From Bacteroidales bacterium (GTDB lineage: Bacteria > Bacteroidota > Bacteroidia > Bacteroidales > UBA932), in NCBI GenBank assembly GCA_022648685.1, contig JALCMW010000007.1, positions 36,986 to 100,985 on the forward strand: a DNA stretch of 64,000 nucleotides, written 5' to 3'. The translations under genes were made by a program, and so were the position numbers. This document shows, piece by piece, positions 1 through 7,902 of the stretch; positions within the stretch are counted from its first letter, which is position 1, and each line of letters begins with the position of its first letter. The notes beneath the pieces are model-generated. The model saw only the letters and a list, made by a program, of their open reading frames with translations, was not told the origin of the DNA and did not search any database.

Positions 1-1
1 C

Positions 2-127
2 GACAGATCAAGAAGGGTCATGCTCAAATGCGGGTTCGAATATGAAGGTTGCCTGCGTCAGTGCGAACAAAGATATGACGGGAAAATTTTCGACGTAGAA
101 TGTTATTCACTTTTATTGAAAAAATAA
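2..127 (+). CDS. C-terminal end of a GNAT-type acetyltransferase (partial, runs off window start)
   Basis: Frame 2 reads DRSRRVMLKCGFEYEGCLRQCEQRYDGKIFDVECYSLLLKK*, resembling a GNAT C-terminus (LxxxGFxxEGxLRxxxxxxGxxxDxxxYSLL). Confidence 0.55.
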   Translation, partial: DRSRRVMLKCGFEYEGCLRQCEQRYDGKIFDVECYSLLLKK

Positions 128-173
128 TTTTTTTTCATATATTAGCCAGTGCTAATTTAAAAAAAGTAAAATT

Positions 174-557
174 ATGACAGAATTAAAACAAATTTACCGC
201 TGTGCCATATGCGGGAATATTATTGAAGTCGTACATGCCAGCAAAGGCACTTTAGTTTGCTGCGGACAACCTATGGAACTCCTTAAGGAGAATTCTACGG
301 ATGCAGCTACTGAGAAGCATGTTCCGGTTGTTGAAAAAACAGAGGATGGTTACAAAGTCACTGTCGGAGAGGTTGAGCATCCGATGATTGCAACACATTA
401 CATCGAATGGATCGAGCTCGTATCAGGAAACAAGGTTATGCGGAAATATTTACAGCCTGGCGATAAGCCGACAGCTTGTTTCAAGACAGATGCCAAAGAT
501 GTATATGCAAGGGCTTATTGCAATCTGCACGGACTTTGGAAATCAAAGAATATCTAA
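174..557 (+). CDS. dfx: Desulfoferrodoxin / superoxide reductase, two-domain type
   Basis: N-terminal [30 protein letters not shown] rubredoxin-like Cys4 motif; C-terminal [18 protein letters not shown] and CNLHGLW iron-ligand motifs. Confidence 0.95.
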   Translation: MTELKQIYRCAICGNIIEVVHASKGTLVCCGQPMELLKENSTDAATEKHVPVVEKTEDGYKVTVGEVEHPMIATHYIEWIELVSGNKVMRKYLQPGDKPTACFKTDAKDVYARAYCNLHGLWKSKNI

Positions 558-588
558 AAACAATATCCTTCTAAAATTTAACTTTATG

Positions 589-620
589 ACGGACATGCCT
601 GCAACGACATGCCCGTTTTT
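589..620 (+). terminator. Rho-independent terminator downstream of dfx
   Basis: acggacatgcc-tgcaac-gacatgcccgt hairpin followed by ttttt. Confidence 0.6.
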
Positions 621-702
621 CGTTTCCCGGACAGAAAAGACCAAGACCAGGCAAAACTTTGATGAAACCTGCGCGGGAAGTGTGTGTGTAAATGAGTCTC
701 CG

Positions 703-750
703 TGGCCGCCCGTAGCCTCGTAAGCGGGTAGATCCGGCGAACGGCTGTGA
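703..750. repeat. Intergenic repeat family A, copy 1
   Basis: tggccgcccgtagcctcgtaagcgggtagatccggcgaacggctgtga; similar to 60371..60422 and 60841..60890. Confidence 0.6.
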
Positions 751-825
751 AAATCAGACAGGAAGAAGAATAAATTCATTATTCAGGTATCTTCTATTTT
801 ACTTACTTATTTCTTTCATTCTTTT

Positions 826-975
826 TTCTTTTTGTTGTGCAACTTTCAGAGTGCGCTCCACCAAAAAATCATCGGAAGCGGCCACGCTCCAAATAGCTTA
901 AGTACTTAATAATAAGCTATTTAGCCTTCTGAGAGCATGGCCAGATCAGGCAAAAAAGTGCAAGGAAAGGCAAGT
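826..975. repeat. Intergenic hairpin repeat family B, copy 1
   Basis: gtgcgctcca..aaaaaatcat.gga.gcggccacgctccaaatagctta..taagctatttagcc..gagagcatggcca..tc.ggcaaaaaagtgca; matches 32341..32570 and 60612..60795. Confidence 0.7.
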
Positions 976-1005
976 TCGATTATCAGCAGTTGGAGGCACG
1001 ACGGA

Positions 1006-3441
1006 TCAGTGACTGCGGATGGCCAAGGAGGCTTTGCCGAGGCCTTTGGCGGAAGCGGTGAAGACGATATCACCTTTCGTGGTGGAAGAACGGACTATTG
1101 CGGTGAGCTCGCCGCTGAAAAGATGCATCCGGGGCTCACGGAAAGAATCCAGACAGGTAGGGTCGCCGTTGGCCGAAGCTTCGAACTCCCCCGCTCCGCT
1201 TACATTAAACTTCACAAGCCGGTTTCCGGAAGGACAAAGATTCCCGTCACGATCGACAACCTTGACATTGATGAATACCAGATTATTACCGTCGGCTGAC
1301 AGTTTAGTCCTGTTTGGAGTAAGAACAAGATGATCCGGCTTCCCGGCTGTCTTTACAGTCCTCTCGGCGGCAACCTTTCCTTCGGCATCGTAAGCAACGG
1401 CCTTCAACTCCCCCGGTTCGTAAACAACATCGTTCCACATAAGCCGGAATCTCGCCATTTTCGAAGAATCATTCTTGCGACGGCGCCCATAACTCTTTCC
1501 ATTAACAAAAAGCTCGACTTCGGGATACGACGTATAAACAAAAACAGGGGTTACCTTGCCTTCCCTACCCTTCCAAGTCCAATGAGGCAGGATATGCAAA
1601 GTCGGTGAAGATTCATTCCAGACAGACCGGTACAGATAGTACCGGTCCTTTGGAATGTAGGCAAGATCGATTATACCGAAAAGGGAACTATGGCTCGGCC
1701 ATGCATCGGTATCATAAGGCGACGGCTCGCCAAGATAATCGAAGCCGCTCCATACGAACTGGCCTATAACCCAAGGATAATCTTCATCGGCTGCAAGATC
1801 GTCGTCCGGAATATTAGACCATGAACAATATTCCGTATCATAAGAAGAAGACTGATTGCCGGGATGCAAGACATCCCCGTTTTTCTCTATAGGAAAGAAA
1901 TACACACCGCGTGAACTTACGGTAGAAGCGGATTCTGAAGCAAAAAGAAGCCCCTGTGGCAGAACGGAATAAGCTTTTCTGTAATATGGGACTTTGTAAT
2001 TAAAACCGGGGATATCCAGGGAAGCAGCAAAACCATTGTCCAGAACGCTTCCTACCTGATCCATACCACATGTGACAGGTCTGGAAGGATCCTCATCATG
2101 GCAAATCTTTTCCAGCATCAATGCGGTTTTGTATCCATCAGGAGACCACTGTTCTCCTACCTCATTACCGATGCTCCACATCAAAACGGAAGGATGGTTT
2201 CTGAACTGGCGGACCATATCACGCACATCCGTTTCCGCCCATTTGTCGAAATAAAGGTTATACCCATTCTTGCTTTTAGGCTTTTCCCAGCTGTCAAAGG
2301 TTTCGACTATCATCATGAATCCCATACTGTCACACAAAGAGACCAGTTCGGGAGACGGCATATTGTGAGCCGTACGTATGGCATCGCAGCCCATGTCTTT
2401 AAGCAATTCCAATCTGTACTTCAGGGCAGACACGTTGATTCCGGCACCTAGTGGACCAAGATCATTGTGAAGGCAAACACCGTGGACCTTTCTCATTTTG
2501 CCATTAAGAAAAAAGCCCTTGTCAGGTATGAACTCTTCCGTCCTGACCCCGAATACGGTAGAATAGCAATCGGCAAGTTTCCCGTCAATGAATATTTCAG
2601 ATTCGGCGGAATACAGGGAAGGATGCTCGGGAGACCAAAGTGAAGGGTTGTCGACTGTAAAGTTCTGCCTGAAAGGAAGGGAGTCGTAAATCCTCCTTGT
2701 ATCATTCTTAGAAGTCACTACGTGTCCGTGTCCGTCTTTTATACGGGTGAGAATATTAAGAGATGAACCGGAAGGAACATTGTCCATGGAAATATAAAGC
2801 TTCACGGAAGCGAAGTCGCTGCCGATATGGCCGAAAACTACCTTCGTCCCCCAAATAGGGACATGGGCCTTGCCGGTGATAATAAGATGCACGTTCCTGT
2901 AAAGGCCGGCACCGGGATACCACCGGAAAGATTCGGGCTTATTCATCAAATGTACAGTAAGGGAATTACTGCCGGGATGTACTGCCGAGGATATGTCGCA
3001 ATAAAATGCACTGTAACCGTAAGGTCTGGAACCTACAAGGACACCGTTAAGGTAAACTTTCGCGTTGCTCATGGCCCCGTCGAAAAGCAAACCCAGGGAT
3101 TTGCCGGATATGTTATCTTCCGCAAGGACTATATCCCTTTTGTATATGCCTGTGCCTATATAGGGAAGCCCGCCTGTCCGTCCTGTCTTTATGGAAGCCT
3201 TCGTTTCATTATTCTGGGTGACTGCGACATTCTGAAGGTCGTTTTTCTTGTCGAAAGGACCATATATGGCCCAGTCGTGGGGAACAGTCACATTCTCCCA
3301 TACGCTCTCAGGAGATTCCTCGCCCCTGCAGAACTTCCAACCGCTTTCCAACAGGATATCTCTGCGCAGACATGAATTCCCGGCCGGAAGGGCAAAAGGC
3401 ACGGCACACGAAAGAAGTATCAACAATATAAATTTTTTCAT
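1006..3441 (-). CDS. Glycoside hydrolase family 2 (probable beta-galactosidase), secreted
   Basis: Signal peptide; GH2 features including VPHDWA, VHGVCLHNDLGPLG, RTAHNMPSPE, SIGNEVGEQ, WSGFDYLGEP. Confidence 0.92.
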   Translation of the reverse strand: MKKFILLILLSCAVPFALPAGNSCLRRDILLESGWKFCRGEESPESVWENVTVPHDWAIYGPFDKKNDLQNVAVTQNNETKASIKTGRTGGLPYIGTGIYKRDIVLAEDNISGKSLGLLFDGAMSNAKVYLNGVLVGSRPYGYSAFYCDISSAVHPGSNSLTVHLMNKPESFRWYPGAGLYRNVHLIITGKAHVPIWGTKVVFGHIGSDFASVKLYISMDNVPSGSSLNILTRIKDGHGHVVTSKNDTRRIYDSLPFRQNFTVDNPSLWSPEHPSLYSAESEIFIDGKLADCYSTVFGVRTEEFIPDKGFFLNGKMRKVHGVCLHNDLGPLGAGINVSALKYRLELLKDMGCDAIRTAHNMPSPELVSLCDSMGFMMIVETFDSWEKPKSKNGYNLYFDKWAETDVRDMVRQFRNHPSVLMWSIGNEVGEQWSPDGYKTALMLEKICHDEDPSRPVTCGMDQVGSVLDNGFAASLDIPGFNYKVPYYRKAYSVLPQGLLFASESASTVSSRGVYFFPIEKNGDVLHPGNQSSSYDTEYCSWSNIPDDDLAADEDYPWVIGQFVWSGFDYLGEPSPYDTDAWPSHSSLFGIIDLAYIPKDRYYLYRSVWNESSPTLHILPHWTWKGREGKVTPVFVYTSYPEVELFVNGKSYGRRRKNDSSKMARFRLMWNDVVYEPGELKAVAYDAEGKVAAERTVKTAGKPDHLVLTPNRTKLSADGNNLVFINVKVVDRDGNLCPSGNRLVKFNVSGAGEFEASANGDPTCLDSFREPRMHLFSGELTAIVRSSTTKGDIVFTASAKGLGKASLAIRSH

Positions 3442-3447
3442 ATACCG

Positions 3448-4497
3448 TTATTTGAAAGCGTTCAGAGCCGCTGTTGGCTTCCCGCCTGCGAAACAGCCTT
3501 TGTTGTAACCCCCGTTGTATCCTGCCGGAGCTTCTGGCTCCCAATAGAAGATGCCTTTACACTCACCTCCTGTGTTATTTTCTGCTTTGAATCTAAGATC
3601 CTCGAGAAAAGCTTTGCAAGCCTCGGCCTTGTCATAGTCCATTCCGACTTCACAAATCATGACCGGCTTCCCGTAAGTCTTGTACACAGTATTGATATTG
3701 CTTATGCACGAATTGACGGAAGTCTGCCATGAATCAGCGTCCGGATAAAGAGACATGCCTATCATATCATATTTTCCTCCATATGTCTTCAGAGCATTGA
3801 ATATCCTTGTATAAAGGTAGAGTTTGTCTCCGCTGTCGATATGGATTATGACTTTGGCATCAGGGAATACGCTTTTCACGGCATCATAGCCTGCATTCAC
3901 GAGACCTGCGTAATTTTCGCCATTGGTATAGGCTCCGAGCGGATAAAGCATCCCGCCCCGTGTCTCATTACCCACCTGCACCCATTTCGGCGGGACTCCG
4001 TAGGTTTTGAGGAGATTCATCATCTCCTGGGTATGATCGGTTACAGCCTGTTCCAGTTGAGTTATATCATAGGATTTCCATGCCGACGGAGTTTCCTGAT
4101 TTGCAGGATCGGCCCAAGTATCGCTGTAATGGAAATCTATCATCACAGCAAGGCCGAGGGCAGCCGCACGGCGTGCCTTGACAAGCACGTCGCCGGTATT
4201 GTTCCAACCCTCTGAAGGATTTACCCAGACTCTCAGCCTGATTGAGTTAACTCCATATTCTTTAAGCAGGGCCATGCACTCGGTGCGGGTGCCGGTCGAA
4301 TCGTAAAATTCGTTCCCTTCTTTCTCGAGTTCGGTAACCCAACTGACGTCGGCGCCTTTGGCAAAGATACCAGCAGAATCCACAGGTTCCTTTGTAACAG
4401 GATTATCAGTCCCGTTTCCATTATCTTTGCCGCAAGATCCAACAGCGGCCAAAAGGATTGCCGCAGCTATTGGGAAAAAAAGTTTCGAAATTTTCAT
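3448..4497 (-). CDS. GH53 arabinogalactan endo-beta-1,4-galactanase, lipoprotein
   Basis: Lipobox VGSCG; GADVSWVTELE, SIRLRVWVNP, MIDFHYSDTWADPANQ, VQVGNETRGGMLYPLG, MICEVGMDY typical of GH53. Confidence 0.93.
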   Translation of the reverse strand: MKISKLFFPIAAAILLAAVGSCGKDNGNGTDNPVTKEPVDSAGIFAKGADVSWVTELEKEGNEFYDSTGTRTECMALLKEYGVNSIRLRVWVNPSEGWNNTGDVLVKARRAAALGLAVMIDFHYSDTWADPANQETPSAWKSYDITQLEQAVTDHTQEMMNLLKTYGVPPKWVQVGNETRGGMLYPLGAYTNGENYAGLVNAGYDAVKSVFPDAKVIIHIDSGDKLYLYTRIFNALKTYGGKYDMIGMSLYPDADSWQTSVNSCISNINTVYKTYGKPVMICEVGMDYDKAEACKAFLEDLRFKAENNTGGECKGIFYWEPEAPAGYNGGYNKGCFAGGKPTAALNAFK

Positions 4498-4503
4498 ATT
4501 TTT

Positions 4504-6273
4504 CTAATTTGCCTTTATACTATATTTCAATTGTGACGCATCGTTAAGATTCAACGTTATCGTACAACTGCCTGCAGCTATCGAAGGCATGAATTCGGAA
4601 GTTCCGGATTCAAGAACACCATCGGCATTCGAATCCGTATACACCCAGTTCCAGTCTCCGTTTATTATGAATTTAATACCGTATGTCCCCCATGATGCGG
4701 GATTGCAGGTCGCTGTCCACAATTTCGAAGCGCTGTCATATGTCATCACATCAGAAGTAAGCGACCAATTATTGAAATCTCCGGTAACTGCTATAGATGT
4801 TATTTCTGTCTTAGACCACGAGCGTGCTTTGTCAGTGAAATCCGCCTTTATGAAAAAATATCCTCCTGCATCGAACCATATGTTCCATTTGTCGCTTGAA
4901 CAATATAATCTGTAAAGACCTGTATTGTCAACTGGAGCGGATCCGTACACTTTTCCGCTGCCGTCCCGGGCATCGGTAAACAGGAAGTTCTCCCATTCGG
5001 CGGCATTGTAAAAACCGGTATAGATACCGTCAGTGGATGCCGAATAAAGGGAGTCTTTAAGACTTGTAATATCGTCTTTATCAACTACATATATCCATAA
5101 AGAAGAAGGTATGGCATAATCAGCATCAACGGGCCATTCGTCACCACCTTCTGTACCACCTCCTCCAATGGGCTGTTCTCCCGTCTTGAGCTTGTAAGTA
5201 CCTCTGTCAAGATAAAGGAAAAGAGTATAAGTACCTGCCGAAGGAATCGTAAGTCCGGTCGCGGAAGTTCCTTTGGAAAAAGTAATTATACTGTCCGCAG
5301 AGAAACCTATCGAGAAAGGAGTATCAACTGCCGAAGCATCATCGGTTCCCGTATTTATATCATACAGCTTGCCAGTATCGGATACTTTCAAGACTGTATT
5401 GTCCGAAGTTGTCGTTACTACAACACCCCAAAGATGGTCATCGGCATCGAATGTCATTGACAAGTCCGAGCCACCTGCATTCGCAGTCATTGTGGGGATA
5501 TATATCGTGGACCATTCTTTCTGTGAGTTGTTCATATAGACATAATGGCAGCCCTTTGTATTCGGGAACCAGCAGCTCCACATAGAGCTTGCCGAAGAAA
5601 GCATGAACGGAGTCCCTGGATCGCTGTCATTGCCCCATACGGTTCCGTCATTTTCGACGAAGTAGAAGTTCTGCCATGTTCCGGTTGTCACAGCGAAGCC
5701 TTCGTATTCCCCGTTCTGTTGGGCGGAAGTAAGATGGGCGAAAACGGTTTCCTCGCTATCGGTACCGCGCATACCCAGTTTGGACATATCTATTACGTAA
5801 GGAGTTACGTTGACTGTCATTACACCGCTGTATTTAGGATCAAGGTTATTTCCCAAAACCGATTTCAGCCTTATGTAAAGAGGAGCGGATAATGCATCCG
5901 CAAATCCGAGATTAAGGACAAGGGAATTGAGTTCATATACCGTAAACTGATAGGCATATACTCCTCCGTCAGGATTTACTTCCTTCACTTTGCCGGAGAA
6001 ATCCTCATTGGCACTGAATTGTATGATATTCGCAACAGCATTGTTAGGGGCTTTGTATGAACTATCGTTAAGAGAAATGGTTCCGTTGTCGCTCCAATAA
6101 AGGGAAAGAGCGAGGTCGGATGAAGTTGACGGCGTCAGTACAACAGATTGTGCGGAAGTACTCCCGGCTGTTACAGCGCTGAATGAGGTAGTGAGTCTCT
6201 CGCCGTCGTTGTCGCAGGAAACCGCGAATATGACGGCAACCAGCATCAATATTATATTCCTGTATATTTTCAT
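4504..6273 (-). CDS. SusE/SusF-like surface glycan-binding lipoprotein
   Basis: Lipobox FAVSCDND; SusE N-terminal-like region (LTPSTSSDLALSLYWSDNGTI); tandem C-terminal domains; position directly after SusD. Confidence 0.85.
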   Translation of the reverse strand: MKIYRNIILMLVAVIFAVSCDNDGERLTTSFSAVTAGSTSAQSVVLTPSTSSDLALSLYWSDNGTISLNDSSYKAPNNAVANIIQFSANEDFSGKVKEVNPDGGVYAYQFTVYELNSLVLNLGFADALSAPLYIRLKSVLGNNLDPKYSGVMTVNVTPYVIDMSKLGMRGTDSEETVFAHLTSAQQNGEYEGFAVTTGTWQNFYFVENDGTVWGNDSDPGTPFMLSSASSMWSCWFPNTKGCHYVYMNNSQKEWSTIYIPTMTANAGGSDLSMTFDADDHLWGVVVTTTSDNTVLKVSDTGKLYDINTGTDDASAVDTPFSIGFSADSIITFSKGTSATGLTIPSAGTYTLFLYLDRGTYKLKTGEQPIGGGGTEGGDEWPVDADYAIPSSLWIYVVDKDDITSLKDSLYSASTDGIYTGFYNAAEWENFLFTDARDGSGKVYGSAPVDNTGLYRLYCSSDKWNIWFDAGGYFFIKADFTDKARSWSKTEITSIAVTGDFNNWSLTSDVMTYDSASKLWTATCNPASWGTYGIKFIINGDWNWVYTDSNADGVLESGTSEFMPSIAAGSCTITLNLNDASQLKYSIKAN

Positions 6274-6293
6274 CTCAAAAAAATTAATATCGG

Positions 6294-7883
6294 TTAATAA
6301 TTTTCATTTTGAAGATTCGGATTCGCGGAGAGTTCGGTTGCCGGTATAGGATAAATGTTGTATTTAGAATCAACGTTTTTACCGTCAGCTGCACCTCCTT
6401 TCCACTGCCACAAATAATCTTTGCCTGTGAACACGCCGAATCTTATCAGATCGGTTCTCCTTACGCATTCCCAGTAAAGTTCGCGAGCTCGTTCCTTGAG
6501 TATGTAATCAAGTGTCATGTCGGCATCTGTGATATCGCCGGAATTGTCCCCGTATGCACGTTCGCGAATTAAATTCAAATATCCGAGAGCATCGGCCCTT
6601 GTGGCACCAGTACCTCCCCTGATAACGGACTCGGCCAGCATGAGATAGACATCGGAAAGACGGAAAACAGGAAAATCGGTACTCACTCCGTCGGAAGTGG
6701 TATTGGAAGCTGCGGTTCCGTCATCCTTGAGATTGCTCCATTTCTCACAGAAATAGCCTTGGGTCTGATCGTCGATAGCTTTGTCAAGCCATTGTGTCTG
6801 CCCGTCGGTATAGAACATTGCACGTTTGTCAGTGGTACCGGTCTTGTCCGCAAACAATTCAGGGAGCTCGCCTCTCAGGCGGAACATCCCCCAAGGGCTT
6901 GTGACTCCGTAATCATCCGCTTTCTGTGAACTTGTACTTCCTACTTCCCCGCATATGATATAGGTTGTAGCTCCCCATGACATTGTGTAACCGGCATCGA
7001 CTACGAAAGGAAAGATAATCTCGTCCGTCCTTTTGTTGTTATCGGCATTGAAAAGGCCGGAATAATCGGAATCAAGGTGGAAACCATCCGCAATGACTTT
7101 CTTGCAATATGTTATACAGTCCGTATAATGGTCCCCGGCATCGAAGACAACGGCATTTAGATAAAGTTTTGCAAGTAAAGCTGCTGCTGCTGCGGAAGAA
7201 GCCCTTCCGTATTCGCATTCCGAAGGTGAAGGCAGATTTGCTTCCACGTCTTTCAATTCGGATTCTATGTAAGAAAACAATTGCGAATTGGTATAAGCCT
7301 TGGGGGTATAGGCTCCAACAGGATCATTTTCGGTAACGAAAGGACCCTGACCGAAAAGATCAAGTACATAATAATATGAAAGGGCCCGGAGAAAACGGGC
7401 TTCGTTCCTTTCATTCTTTATCTCAGTTTGTTCGGCATCCGTAAAGCCGGATATTTTGCCGTCTGCGGCATTGCGGATGAATTCGTTGCTTAAGGCTATC
7501 GTATAATACAGCCTGTAATAGACATCAGAGACCCACGGATCGTTGGCATCCCATGTCATATATGTAAGATTGCCTATATTATCGCCTTCCAGCCAGGTGC
7601 TGGCCAATTCATCTGTAGAAGCTTCCTCCAGATTGAAAAGGCCTCGCATCAGATCATAGCCGCTGTTGCTTGATATATCGGCGTTACCGCCGCCTTTTTC
7701 CTGTCCGGCTATTACATAGGAAGCATATATTTTGGCAAGGACAGATTTATAGTTCGAAGCCTTCGAATATACATCCTTAGATGTGGTTTTTGTAACCGGA
7801 ATCTGGTCGAGATCTCCCGTACAGGATGCGAAGATCATTACCGATATCGCGATGACGGATATATATGATATTATCTTTTTCAT
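6294..7883 (-). CDS. RagB/SusD family nutrient uptake outer membrane protein
   Basis: Lipobox FASCTGD; NEARFLRALSYYYVLDLFG, LNLIRERAYG, ERARELYWECVRRTDLIRFG, YPIPATELSANPNLQNENY. Confidence 0.96.
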   Translation of the reverse strand: MKKIISYISVIAISVMIFASCTGDLDQIPVTKTTSKDVYSKASNYKSVLAKIYASYVIAGQEKGGGNADISSNSGYDLMRGLFNLEEASTDELASTWLEGDNIGNLTYMTWDANDPWVSDVYYRLYYTIALSNEFIRNAADGKISGFTDAEQTEIKNERNEARFLRALSYYYVLDLFGQGPFVTENDPVGAYTPKAYTNSQLFSYIESELKDVEANLPSPSECEYGRASSAAAAALLAKLYLNAVVFDAGDHYTDCITYCKKVIADGFHLDSDYSGLFNADNNKRTDEIIFPFVVDAGYTMSWGATTYIICGEVGSTSSQKADDYGVTSPWGMFRLRGELPELFADKTGTTDKRAMFYTDGQTQWLDKAIDDQTQGYFCEKWSNLKDDGTAASNTTSDGVSTDFPVFRLSDVYLMLAESVIRGGTGATRADALGYLNLIRERAYGDNSGDITDADMTLDYILKERARELYWECVRRTDLIRFGVFTGKDYLWQWKGGAADGKNVDSKYNIYPIPATELSANPNLQNENY

Positions 7884-7902
7884 ATCTTATTCAATTTTTT
7901 AA

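Noticed and set aside
937-1299. 120-aa ORF starting MARSGKKVQGK in repeat B copy 1
   Set aside because: The ATG is part of the hairpin arm (GCATGG) shared by all B copies, and the ORF overlaps the GH2 3' end antisense; likely not a gene.
2827-3375. 182-aa plus-strand ORF opposite the GH2 gene
   Set aside because: Antisense shadow of a clear GH2 coding region.
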